This document shows, piece after piece, positions 5,781 to 12,429 of a stretch of 46,152 nucleotides of DNA. Both the position numbers and the translations under genes were made by a program. Under the pieces are notes generated by a model that worked only from the letters and a program-made list of their open reading frames with translations, was not told the DNA's origin and ran no database searches. The stretch spans positions 1 through 46,152 of the forward strand of contig JAEWNA010000110.1 of the NCBI GenBank assembly GCA_023392975.1, in the 5' to 3' direction. The stretch's first letter is position 1, and each line of letters starts with the position of its first letter. Source of the DNA: Pseudomonadota bacterium. GTDB taxonomy: Bacteria; Pseudomonadota; Gammaproteobacteria; Xanthomonadales; Xanthomonadaceae.

Positions 5781-6499
5781 AGCAGCGGCCTCAGGACTGC
5801 AGGCGCCGACGAGCTGGCGACGAGGCGAATGCCCGGCGTCGGGTTGGCCTTGCGGATCCAGTTCCGGAACGTCGCGTCCCAGTCGGCCTTGCGCCCCTTG
5901 GCCCCGGCGACGGAGGCCCAGTAGTCCCGGAAGCCGGCGAGCTCCCGCATCGGATCGACGTCGGGTCGTTCAGCCTTGGCCCAGGCGAGGAGGTCACCGG
6001 ACGGAGTCCAGCCGGCGGGCAGTCGCGAGCCGGATGGCGAGCGAGGGGCTTTCGCGTCGCCGCCGTCGGTCGCCCTCTCCTCGCGCTCCTCTCCCTTCCT
6101 TTCCCTTCCCTTCCCTTCCTTTCCTACAACGAATGTTCGCGAATCCTCGCGAGGAGTAGGCGAACCCTCGTCGAATCCTGGGAATTGCGGCTTGCTCGGC
6201 TTGTCGATCTTCTGATGAATCAACCACTTGCAAATTTCGAGGTACGCTGACCGGTCGACGGTGTAGCGCCGAATGCATCCCTCGGCCTCCAACTCGTCCA
6301 GCCAGCCGTCGATGGCGGTTTTTGCATCATCGTCGTAGGGGAAAAGAGTGCTCGCGAGCATTCGCGAGGACGCGCGAGTCCTCCCGTGGTCGTCGCAAAT
6401 CGGCCACAGCAGGATGAACAGCAGGCGCGCCTCGCGGGACACGCGGCCCATGCTTTCGGACTGCGGGAACTCGGGTTTGATAGTTCGGATGCGGGCCAC
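5777..6499 (-). CDS. O-like replication initiator
   Basis: 240 residues from a GTG at 6499 that shares one base with the upstream TAG. It begins ARIRTIKPEFPQSESMGRVS, a start typical of phage replication proteins with an N-terminal winged helix (~1-95, origin binding). A charged linker rich in Lys/Glu/Arg (~130-150) is followed by a C-terminal helical domain (FRDYWASVAGAKGRKADWDA) as in O/DnaT/DnaD-like proteins that contact the helicase. The linker is encoded by a 40-nt pure purine/pyrimidine tract next to palindromes, a likely origin inside the gene as in lambda O. Confidence 0.8.
   Translation of the reverse strand: MARIRTIKPEFPQSESMGRVSREARLLFILLWPICDDHGRTRASSRMLASTLFPYDDDAKTAIDGWLDELEAEGCIRRYTVDRSAYLEICKWLIHQKIDKPSKPQFPGFDEGSPTPREDSRTFVVGKEGKGRERKGEEREERATDGGDAKAPRSPSGSRLPAGWTPSGDLLAWAKAERPDVDPMRELAGFRDYWASVAGAKGRKADWDATFRNWIRKANPTPGIRLVASSSAPAVLRPLL
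6086..6154. other. Candidate phage replication origin inside the O-like gene
   Basis: 40 consecutive pyrimidines on the plus strand (6086-6125) made of CCCTT/CCTTT repeats, followed by two perfect palindromes, TTCGCGAA (6136-6143) and CCTCGCGAGG (6145-6154). A further GCTCGCGAGC lies at 6350-6359 and TTCGCGAGGA at 6361-6370. An asymmetric tract plus repeated initiator-type sites inside the initiator gene recalls the lambda ori. Function inferred. Confidence 0.4.
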
Positions 6500-6663
6500 T
6501 ACTGCGTCTCCTGTGTGCGCTGTGCGGCGCGCTTGGCTTCGGCCCGGGGCATCTCGGCAGCCTGGGCGCGTCGGTAATTGCGGATCTCGCGGGTGGTCAT
6601 CGGCGGGGCACGCATGGCCTCGTCGAAGACGTCGCGAGGCGATCGGTTGCGGCAGCGCTTCAT
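6499..6663 (-). CDS. 54-residue basic phage protein
   Basis: Very basic and helical (MKRCRNRSPRDVFDEAMRAP, later REIRNYRRAQAAEMPRAEAK). Overlaps the methyltransferase-like gene upstream (ATGA) and the initiator downstream (TAGTG), so it belongs to the operon. Unknown function; nucleic-acid binding is possible given the charge. Confidence 0.6.
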   Translation of the reverse strand: MKRCRNRSPRDVFDEAMRAPPMTTREIRNYRRAQAAEMPRAEAKRAAQRTQETQ

Positions 6664-7229
6664 GCAAACAGCCCTCCCCACTGCGCAGCCATCGCATCGG
6701 CGATGCCCTGATACGTCGCGCTGCGATCGCGGGCGCGGTCGGGCCCGGGCGCCATCCGATGGACGCGCGCTTCCCGGCCTTCTACGATCGCCGTCGGCTG
6801 CAGCAGAGGCAGCCCGCGCAGCCACAGGCAGGTCGCCTTGGTCTCGCCGTGACCGTACTGCCACGGCTGGATGATCTGGTCAGGCTTGCGGTACAGGCTG
6901 GAGATGATCGACACCGGCTGTTCCAGCGCGACCCGCGGGATGTGGGAGGAGCGGCGCACGAGCGCCATGAAGAACGACACGCCGGCGGCCTGTCTCCCGT
7001 CCATCCACTTAGCGGCGAAGTGCTTCGCGCCGCTGACGCTGGTGTGCGTGCACGGCGGATGGAAGATGGCGAGATCCCACGGATAGTCGATCACGTCGAA
7101 CACGTCGCCGCAGTAGTGCGGCCCTGGCGAACGGGTCGGCATCAGGTCGCAGGACATGGCGTCATGCCCCCCCCGGATGAAGGCGTCGCGCACGGCGCCG
7201 GACTCTTCGCAGCCGATGAGGACTTTCAC
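6660..7229 (-). CDS. DNA cytosine methyltransferase-like phage protein
   Basis: 189 residues, GTG start overlapping the upstream stop (GTGA). Shows a compact set of motifs reminiscent of C5-cytosine methyltransferases: GCEESG (6-11) where motif I would be, PPC at 58-60 with the potential catalytic Cys60, and EQP at 103-105 in place of the ENV motif. There is no clear target-recognition domain, and at half the usual length it may be inactive or use another substrate. Many phages carry this family in replication modules, usually annotated as DNA methylase. Confidence 0.65.
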   Translation of the reverse strand: MKVLIGCEESGAVRDAFIRGGHDAMSCDLMPTRSPGPHYCGDVFDVIDYPWDLAIFHPPCTHTSVSGAKHFAAKWMDGRQAAGVSFFMALVRRSSHIPRVALEQPVSIISSLYRKPDQIIQPWQYGHGETKATCLWLRGLPLLQPTAIVEGREARVHRMAPGPDRARDRSATYQGIADAMAAQWGGLFA

Positions 7230-7471
7230 TCCTCACCTCCCCGTATCCAGGCGCTGCGATCGCGCTTGTACGGCTGCGTCGGCTTGCCGGTGCGGATGGC
7301 CGCGTGGATGCGCTTGAAGCTGGTGTGTCCGCTGAGGTGCCAGCCGTCGCAGTGCGGGCACTTGTAGACCTTCGCCTTGTAGGCACCGCGGGTGCGAATC
7401 CGCTGGGCCGTGTCGTTGGCTGCTTGCGGCGTGGGGAAGGACTTCTTCCCGCTGTGGGTGCAGACCTGCAT
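7226..7471 (-). CDS. Small zinc-binding phage protein
   Basis: 81 residues. Has CPHCDGWH near residue 38 plus an N-terminal Cys/His (MQVCTHSGKKSF), suggesting one zinc site. The pattern KVYKCPHCDGWHLSGH is common in small phage proteins from this region. Starts at ATG 7471 after GGGAGA; 66 nt separate it from the Cro-like gene. Function unknown. Confidence 0.65.
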   Translation of the reverse strand: MQVCTHSGKKSFPTPQAANDTAQRIRTRGAYKAKVYKCPHCDGWHLSGHTSFKRIHAAIRTGKPTQPYKRDRSAWIRGGEE

Positions 7472-7537
7472 GTCCGGTTCTCCCGGGCGCCCGCGTTGTG
7501 AGGGAGCCCAATAGATGGAATTGATCGGATGTCGCTT

Positions 7538-7723
7538 TTATGTGGTTCTCCGGCTATTGCGCTTCCGCGGGAAAACTTCCGGCCTCGCGAGCTGGAGGAA
7601 CAGGAGCCGCGCCTTCGGGATCCCTCGCATGCGCCACTGCGAGACGGACGGCTGGCGGACTTGGCAGAGGTCGGCGACGGCTTTGGTGCCGCCGAGCTTG
7701 TCGATCAGGTCGGATGGGTTCAT
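7538..7723 (-). CDS. Cro/YdaS-like regulator
   Basis: 61-residue DNA-binding protein, first gene of the leftward early operon. HTH at ~11-33: GGTKAVADLCQVRQPSVSQW, the GG-T-A-LA/VSQW pattern of Cro/YdaS-type proteins. It is divergent from the repressor gene. The -10 box of its promoter ends only 6 nt before the ATG, so the mRNA probably starts at the AUG (leaderless). In lambda terms this is cro, committing the phage to lytic growth by repressing the repressor. Confidence 0.8.
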   Translation of the reverse strand: MNPSDLIDKLGGTKAVADLCQVRQPSVSQWRMRGIPKARLLFLQLARPEVFPRKRNSRRTT

Positions 7724-7729
7724 TCGCGG

Positions 7730-7758
7730 AGATTAGGACTCGCTAATCGCCAAGTCAA
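7730..7758 (-). promoter_or_regulatory. Early promoter of Cro-like operon (pR-like) with operator
   Basis: On the minus strand: TTGACT (7758-7753), 17-nt spacer, TAATCT (7735-7730). The operator GATTAG-GACTCG-CTAATC (7731-7748) overlaps the spacer and -10. Its core read on the minus strand, TTAGCGAGTCCTAA, matches the two operators at 8633 and 8658. On the plus strand a weak TACCCT (7784-7789) lies 6 nt before the repressor ATG with no -35 match, as expected for a pRM that needs activation. Confidence 0.8.
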
Positions 7759-7795
7759 TAGCAACTCCGAACCCCCTCGGTCCTACCCTGCCGGG

Positions 7796-8335
7796 ATGGA
7801 AACTCTTGCCGATCGACTCAGGCGCGCTATGAGCGCCACCGGGATGAACCAGAAGGAATTGGCCGCCGCCTGTGGCGTGAAGCCGCCGAGCGTCAACGGG
7901 TGGCTGTCCGAAAAAGCCAAGTTCTTGCGTGGTGAGAATTTGCTGAAGGCCGCAAGGGCATTGGGCGTATCGCAGACCTGGCTGGCAACGGGGAAAGGCG
8001 ACATGCACGACTCCGAGCCCCTTGCGCCGTCTCAGGCGGAGCGACTTGATCCGGATATGATCTGCACGGTAGCCGAGGCTATGCGCATCGTCATGCGGCG
8101 AAGGAATCGCGACGTCGACCTAACCGACAGAGAACAAGCAGGGCTGTTTGCAGACGCATACGCAGAGCTGTCGGCGATGCGATCTGGTGCCGATCCTGCA
8201 ATGACCGCAGGCGCCATTGTCGCCGACCTGTTCGCGGTCAGAGAGGCGCGTTCTTATGGGGAAAGAACTCGAAATAGCCTGTCTGGTGGCCTTTCTGGAA
8301 CGAAAGGCCAAGGCGGAAACGGTGGCAAGCGATGA
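7796..8335 (+). CDS. Prophage repressor (CI-like, XRE HTH, no peptidase domain)
   Basis: 179 residues. N-terminal XRE-type HTH at ~17-39 (MNQKELAAACGVKPPSVNGW), then about 120 helical residues presumably for oligomerisation. There is no LexA/CI Ala-Gly cleavage site or Ser-Lys dyad, so RecA-driven self-cleavage is not expected and induction must work differently. It lies between the two operator regions like lambda cI and overlaps the next membrane-protein gene by ATGA. The longer open frame upstream of the ATG at 7796 runs through the operator and is rejected. Confidence 0.8.
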   Translation: METLADRLRRAMSATGMNQKELAAACGVKPPSVNGWLSEKAKFLRGENLLKAARALGVSQTWLATGKGDMHDSEPLAPSQAERLDPDMICTVAEAMRIVMRRRNRDVDLTDREQAGLFADAYAELSAMRSGADPAMTAGAIVADLFAVREARSYGERTRNSLSGGLSGTKGQGGNGGKR

Positions 8336-8595
8336 AAGCCCGGGAGATCGCGGCTGTCGCGGCGATGATCGGCGGGGGAATAGCCGGCGTCGGGCTGCTT
8401 CCGATCACGTGGATTGCGCCAACCTCCCTATTTCTTTCCTGGATATCGGCGATTTTAGAGGTCGGAGAAATCCGGAAGCTTGACGAGCAGTCGCAAGCGA
8501 AGTTCTCGGAGACCGAAAAATCCGTGAAACGGCTTACGGCGCGCAATGCGCTTAGCGCTGCGGCCATCTTTTTCATGGCACGTATCGCGACCTGA
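8332..8595 (+). CDS. Membrane protein co-transcribed with repressor (rexB position)
   Basis: 87 residues: a hydrophobic hairpin (~7-40), a charged helix (~45-68: GEIRKLDEQSQAKFSETEKS) and a short hydrophobic C-terminus. It overlaps the repressor stop by ATGA, so it should be made in the lysogen. In lambda the genes here are rexA/rexB, which exclude other phages. No family recognised; superinfection exclusion is inferred from position only. Confidence 0.6.
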   Translation: MKAREIAAVAAMIGGGIAGVGLLPITWIAPTSLFLSWISAILEVGEIRKLDEQSQAKFSETEKSVKRLTARNALSAAAIFFMARIAT

Positions 8596-8632
8596 AGCGG
8601 GCATCTTACCGTTCGTCGGATCGTCTAAAAAA

Positions 8633-8674
8633 TTAGCTACTCCTATTGACAAAAGACTTAGCTAGTCCTAATCT
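8633..8674 (+). promoter_or_regulatory. Early promoter (pL-like) with two operators
   Basis: TTGACA (8646-8651), 17-nt spacer, TAATCT (8669-8674). Operators TTAGCTACTCCTAT (8633-8646) and TTAGCTAGTCCTAA (8658-8671) lie 25 bp apart on the same face, covering the -35 edge and the -10. They share TTAGCNASTCCTAW with the operator at 7733-7746. Drives the long plus-strand early operon. Confidence 0.85.
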
Positions 8675-8713
8675 CTCTCCAACGCCCCACCACCCGGGGC
8701 GAGGAGATGGGAG

Positions 8714-9025
8714 ATGGACGGCCTCGACCACGGCATCCTGAACGTCCCGCTGAGCAAGCGCGGGGACATCGACAAGCAGATCGATGCGTTCAAGGCGCAG
8801 CAGAAGCGCGAACTCGATGCCCACATCCGCGCAGCCAACAAGGCGCACACCACCGCCAAGGATGAAGCGTTCGACCTGATCGATCGGCTGACGGACGAGC
8901 ACATCGCCCGGATCGCGGCCAAGTCGAAGATCCAGAAGCGCAGTGTGCGCAAGCAGCTTCGTTCGATGGCGAGCATGCGCCCGGAGTTCGTTGCGAAGGC
9001 GCTTCGCGAAGGCGGTGCCGCATGA
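8714..9025 (+). CDS. First gene of rightward early operon, unknown
   Basis: 103 residues, charged and helical (DIDKQIDAFKAQQKRELDAH, then RIAAKSKIQKRSVRKQLRSM). Preceded by GAGGAG and a ~38-nt leader. It occupies the place of lambda N and has a basic stretch, but I see no arginine-rich N motif near the terminus, so an antiterminator role is only a guess. Confidence 0.7.
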   Translation: MDGLDHGILNVPLSKRGDIDKQIDAFKAQQKRELDAHIRAANKAHTTAKDEAFDLIDRLTDEHIARIAAKSKIQKRSVRKQLRSMASMRPEFVAKALREGGAA

Positions 9026-9360
9026 GCACCGTCGAGAACGATCTGACCCGGCACCTCGCCGATCAAGAAGCCGCAGACCGCTACAGCGACGCCCTGTCCG
9101 ACTTCTGGACGGCCGAGCGGCTGGACGAGCATCTGGCGGACATCGTCGGCGCGATGGGCATCACGGCGTCGGAGATCGCCCTGTACTCGATCGCCGAGCA
9201 CTGCGACTTCCCGAACTCCGCGACGCTGACCGACTCGATCCGTGGGCGTCGGCTGGCGCGTGCATACCGGGCCGCCGGGCTTCGCATGCAGACGATCTAT
9301 GACCAGCACGCCGACGAAAGCCGCGCCGAGTTCCGGCTTTCGCAGCGGGAGCGCGCATGA
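9022..9360 (+). CDS. Unknown 112-residue phage protein
   Basis: Overlaps the previous gene by ATGA. Acidic N-terminal half, then a basic helix (SIRGRRLARAYRAAGLRMQT). The segment GITASEIALYSIAEHCDFPN suggests a small helical domain. No homology recognised. Confidence 0.65.
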   Translation: MSTVENDLTRHLADQEAADRYSDALSDFWTAERLDEHLADIVGAMGITASEIALYSIAEHCDFPNSATLTDSIRGRRLARAYRAAGLRMQTIYDQHADESRAEFRLSQRERA

Positions 9361-9542
9361 CCACCGAGCAGCCCTATGTCACCAACATCCGCGGTGCATT
9401 CCGCCTCGTGTGGGCCGCTGACTGCGACCAGCCGTACACAGTGGATCGCAACGTCGCCAAGCGTGGCACAGCAGCCGAGGTCGAGCGCGCGTGCGAGTCG
9501 GCTTACGGCGTCACCCCTCAATTTCACGGGATCGGGTTCTGA
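9357..9542 (+). CDS. Unknown 61-residue phage protein
   Basis: ATGA overlap with the previous gene. Probably a small beta-rich fold (NIRGAFRLVWAADCDQPYTV). No recognised function. Confidence 0.6.
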   Translation: MTTEQPYVTNIRGAFRLVWAADCDQPYTVDRNVAKRGTAAEVERACESAYGVTPQFHGIGF

Positions 9543-9543
9543 C

Positions 9544-9855
9544 ATGGACAACATCGCCAACACCGCCGAGAAATCCAAGCACACGCCGGCCGAACCGCTG
9601 CCCCTCATCGTCGGGCACACCTACGAGGCCAAGCGCAAAGCGCAGGCCGGGGTGATCGACCCGCTGTGGAACGACCGCATGATCGTCTGGATCGGCGTGG
9701 CAGAAGTCCAGTACGACAGCCCCACGGTCGCCATCGGCCGTCGGCTGCCGAAAGTGAGCCACGAACAGTTCCGGCGCTGGGCGGCGCGCGACATCACTAG
9801 CGAAATGCCGAATGGCGAATGGCGGTCCGCCCGCCCCACCGGAGCCACGCCATGA
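9544..9855 (+). CDS. Unknown 103-residue phage protein
   Basis: Starts one base after the previous stop. Mixed alpha/beta composition with a Trp-rich middle (DPLWNDRMIVWIGVAEVQYD). No family recognised. The ATG at 9544 is preferred over the longer frame from 9376, which would overlap the previous gene entirely. Confidence 0.6.
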   Translation: MDNIANTAEKSKHTPAEPLPLIVGHTYEAKRKAQAGVIDPLWNDRMIVWIGVAEVQYDSPTVAIGRRLPKVSHEQFRRWAARDITSEMPNGEWRSARPTGATP

Positions 9856-10139
9856 CCTCCAAGACCACTATCAAGATCACGCCAGCGATCCAGCGAGCCG
9901 CGGACAAGTATGAGATTTCCCCAGCGCTCGTCGAGCAGTACCAGCGAGTTTTCGACGCCTGCGCCGACTGGGCCGTGATGTCGAACCGAACGGAGCGAAA
10001 CGCACATCGCGATGGGTACGATCTGGCGCGTGTGCTGCACGAAGTTGGTCTTCTGGACGTTCGCCGCACGTGCGTGCACCGCGGTGGGTCGTTCCGTGGA
10101 TACAAGATCGAGTTCAAGCAAGCGGAGATCACGCCATGA
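9852..10139 (+). CDS. Unknown 95-residue phage protein
   Basis: ATGA overlap upstream and downstream. Basic protein; TTIKITPAIQRAADKYEISP at the start, and HRGGSFRGYKIEFKQAE near the C-terminus. No family recognised. Confidence 0.6.
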   Translation: MTSKTTIKITPAIQRAADKYEISPALVEQYQRVFDACADWAVMSNRTERNAHRDGYDLARVLHEVGLLDVRRTCVHRGGSFRGYKIEFKQAEITP

Positions 10140-10513
10140 CCGCTCAGAACGCCCCGAACGCCCCGAACGCCCGGATGAGCGCAGAGCAGACGCCGACGGA
10201 AGACACAAGCGGATGTGGCTATCAAGGCTATGAGTTTGGTGCTGGCACATACCCGGATTCGTATTGCCTCAATGGCCTCCTGCACGACGCTGACAGCGAC
10301 TATCTCAACGACGAAGAAATCCCGTGTCCGATGTGTGACCGAGAAGCTTCTATCGATTGGTGGTTCTGCCAATGGAAAGGGATGAGTGAGCCCGGCGACG
10401 ATCGACCACAAGAGGTCATCGATGCGGAATATAGGGCTGCCGCAATCAGCCTCGTCGATGACATCCGCCTCAACAGAGGCATCCCGTTGCCTGTTGCAGG
10501 AGACGGAGAATGA
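10136..10513 (+). CDS. Unknown 125-residue acidic phage protein
   Basis: The N-terminus has a small NAPNAPNA repeat encoded by tandem GAACGCCCC units. Contains CPMC mid-protein plus other cysteines (GCGYQGYEFG, YCLNG), so one metal site is conceivable. ATGA overlaps at both ends. Confidence 0.6.
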   Translation: MTAQNAPNAPNARMSAEQTPTEDTSGCGYQGYEFGAGTYPDSYCLNGLLHDADSDYLNDEEIPCPMCDREASIDWWFCQWKGMSEPGDDRPQEVIDAEYRAAAISLVDDIRLNRGIPLPVAGDGE

Positions 10514-11004
10514 ATACTGAACAGATGAGCGCGGAGGAGGTGCTGGCGGTAATTGAAGGCGCTGCGCTCTGGTGCACCGGAAAATCGGCGGTTGGGTCGG
10601 ATTTGAATCTATCAGCCGCTCGCACCGCCGTCGCCGCCATGACCGAGCGCGAGGCCGCGCTGCGCGATGAGGTCGAGGCGCTGCGTGACCTGCTTGCAGA
10701 GAACGTACACCTGAAGTTCGAACTGTCCGCCAGCAAGCGGGAGGTCAAGGCGCTGCAGGCAGACCTTGCCAGAGTCAGCAGTGAGATTGGCCTACCCCCG
10801 ACGATTTGCCCGGCTCCCGGCGTGATTGCGGCGCTGCGGGAGGATGCGGAGAGGTATCGGTGGCTGCGCACGCGGCACTGGAGCGATTCGACGCTGGCAG
10901 TAGTGAGATACCCGCGCGACGCGGTGAAGCTCGGCCACGAATTGCCCAGCCTGGACAGGCTCGATGGGGCCATCGACGCCGCCCGCGCGGAGGCCCGCAA
11001 ATGA
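10510..11004 (+). CDS. Coiled-coil phage protein with C-terminal YRWLR region
   Basis: 164 residues. A long coiled coil (~45-95, EREAALRDEVEALRDLLAEN) precedes a C-terminal module beginning AALREDAERYRWLRTRHW. That module is common at the ends of otherwise variable phage early proteins (from memory), and seems to act as an exchangeable tail. Good ribosome site (AGGAG). Function unknown. Confidence 0.65.
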   Translation: MNTEQMSAEEVLAVIEGAALWCTGKSAVGSDLNLSAARTAVAAMTEREAALRDEVEALRDLLAENVHLKFELSASKREVKALQADLARVSSEIGLPPTICPAPGVIAALREDAERYRWLRTRHWSDSTLAVVRYPRDAVKLGHELPSLDRLDGAIDAARAEARK

Positions 11005-11156
11005 AATTCCTGATGACCTTCATTGCTGTTTTTGCTTGGCGATTGTTTGCCGATAAAGTCCTAGGAATGCCAAATAATCTGGCGTTCGTCATTGGGGTTT
11101 TCGTTGGGACAGCTGTGTTCGTTGGGATTTCTATTCTGGAGTCCGGCGATGCCTAA
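11001..11156 (+). CDS. 51-residue membrane protein
   Basis: Two hydrophobic segments (~2-18 and ~26-46) joined by a short polar turn. Less GC-rich than its neighbours. ATGA overlap upstream, 8-nt overlap downstream. Function unknown. Confidence 0.6.
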   Translation: MKFLMTFIAVFAWRLFADKVLGMPNNLAFVIGVFVGTAVFVGISILESGDA

Positions 11157-11310
11157 CCCAGCCGCCAAGCTACGCGAGCGGCTGACAGAAGACCGTCTGG
11201 ACATCACCGAATACGAGACTCGGAGAGTTCTGGAAAGCCTAAAAGCCGAGTTCCCGAAGCAACTGAGCAACCGCCGCGACAGGCGGGAGGAGGATCGTCG
11301 TGAAGGTTGA
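11149..11310 (+). CDS. 53-residue charged phage protein
   Basis: Helical, ending in a run of Arg/Asp/Glu (NRRDRREEDRREG). The start is embedded in the previous gene. No function recognised. Confidence 0.5.
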   Translation: MPNPAAKLRERLTEDRLDITEYETRRVLESLKAEFPKQLSNRRDRREEDRREG

Positions 11311-11569
11311 TGTGATGAAAATTCTTCGGAGGCTGGACAACGCATTGCTTAGCCGTCGCGCTACCCCGGCAGAGTGCGTTGAACTCTATGACGCGACAAA
11401 TGCCATCGCCGAGCTGATCGCGGCGGATGAGGAGTACGACGCGGCAACTAAAGCGTTGCTCGACCCTGATCGCGATGACCACAAGAACCTTGTTCGCCGC
11501 CTTGATGCCGCGATTGTTTGCCGCGCCGCCGCCCTCCTCGCCTGCAAGGGTCAAGGCCATGAGCGCTGA
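11300..11569 (+). CDS. 89-residue helical phage protein
   Basis: GTG start after GGGAGGAGG. All-helical composition (LRRLDNALLSRRATPAECVE). Overlaps the genes on both sides by 11 nt. No function recognised. Confidence 0.6.
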   Translation: MKVDVMKILRRLDNALLSRRATPAECVELYDATNAIAELIAADEEYDAATKALLDPDRDDHKNLVRRLDAAIVCRAAALLACKGQGHER

Positions 11570-11687
11570 GCGCCACCCCCTGATCCGCTACGCCAACGCC
11601 CTTCGATCCTGCCGCAACGCACGCCTGCTGCTGCCGTTGCGCCGACTTCAACTTGCCGCGGCGCGTGCCGCGTGGAGAACGAAATGA
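11559..11687 (+). CDS. 42-residue basic peptide
   Basis: Arg/Leu/Ala-rich (NALRSCRNARLLLPLRRLQL). Fits the overlap pattern of the operon (11 nt upstream, ATGA downstream). Low information content, so moderate doubt. Confidence 0.45.
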   Translation: MSAERHPLIRYANALRSCRNARLLLPLRRLQLAAARAAWRTK

Positions 11688-12031
11688 CCGACATCAAGCC
11701 CGATACGTCGCTGTACCCCAATGACCTGCCGTCGCGGTTCCGTGCGCTGGCGCTGATCGCGGAGGGCTATGCGCGCGACAAGCTTGTTGAATACATCCGC
11801 AAGGATTTCGAGGGGGATAGCTGGTCGGATGTGCCCGGAGCCCCTACGTGGGCATCCCATTTCGACTACCGGCTCAAGCCCGGACCGCGCGTGGTGTGGG
11901 TGAATTTCTACGAGAACATATGGGACTATATTGCATCGGACGTCTACCAGGACGAACAGGCCGCACGCAATGCCGCCCCGGGCGCAGGCAAGCGCATCGC
12001 CACCGCCGTCCGCGTGGAGCTGCCCGAATGA
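11684..12031 (+). CDS. Unknown 115-residue phage protein
   Basis: Start at ATG 11684 (ATGA overlap, GGAG 8 nt upstream) rather than the in-frame GTG at 11672. Aromatic-rich core (HFDYRLKPGPRVVWVNFYEN). No family recognised. Confidence 0.65.
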   Translation: MTDIKPDTSLYPNDLPSRFRALALIAEGYARDKLVEYIRKDFEGDSWSDVPGAPTWASHFDYRLKPGPRVVWVNFYENIWDYIASDVYQDEQAARNAAPGAGKRIATAVRVELPE

Positions 12032-12168
12032 CCACCGACCCCATCGTGATCCCGCTGGACGAACGCGCCGCCAAGCTGCTGCTGGAGCAGCGCGAACACT
12101 ACATCCGCCAGTCCGCACAGACGCGGGATGGCAAGGTGCCTGACTTCAGAACAGTGAAGGCGGCGTAA
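12028..12168 (+). CDS. 46-residue phage protein
   Basis: Short helical protein (PLDERAAKLLLEQREHYIRQ). ATGA overlap upstream. No function recognised. Confidence 0.5.
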   Translation: MTTDPIVIPLDERAAKLLLEQREHYIRQSAQTRDGKVPDFRTVKAA

Positions 12169-12195
12169 GCGTCCACCAACTACACAGAGGCAGTG

Positions 12196-12429
12196 ATGAA
12201 TTTCACGATTGAGAAAGGCGGCGCCATTCCGGCTCCAAGGCCCCCGCGTGCGAAATATCCGTTTGCACAGATGGATGTGGGAGACAGTTTTTTCGTGCCT
12301 TTCACTAGTGGGACAGGTGTCGAATGGCAGCGGGCACGATCTTCCGCAAATGCGCATGGCAAAAGGTATGGCATGAAGTTCGTGACGCAACTTGAGCAGG
12401 GCGGCGCCCGCGTCTTCCGAATCGAATAA
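12196..12429 (+). CDS. Unknown 77-residue phage protein
   Basis: Starts after a 27-nt gap. Sequence AKYPFAQMDVGDSFFVPFTS, later FVTQLEQGGARVFRIE, suggests a small beta domain; this family (FAxMxVGDSFFV) recurs in phages, function unknown to me. It is the last gene before the 210-nt non-coding stretch. Confidence 0.65.
   Translation: MNFTIEKGGAIPAPRPPRAKYPFAQMDVGDSFFVPFTSGTGVEWQRARSSANAHGKRYGMKFVTQLEQGGARVFRIE

Noticed and set aside
7529..7795. N-terminal extension of the repressor to 7529
   Set aside because: It would run through the Cro-like gene and the operator; the ATG at 7796 begins a normal XRE domain.
10147..10171. Tandem GAACGCCCC units as a regulatory repeat
   Set aside because: Only about three units, inside the coding start of a small gene; likely simple-sequence drift encoding NAPNAPNA.
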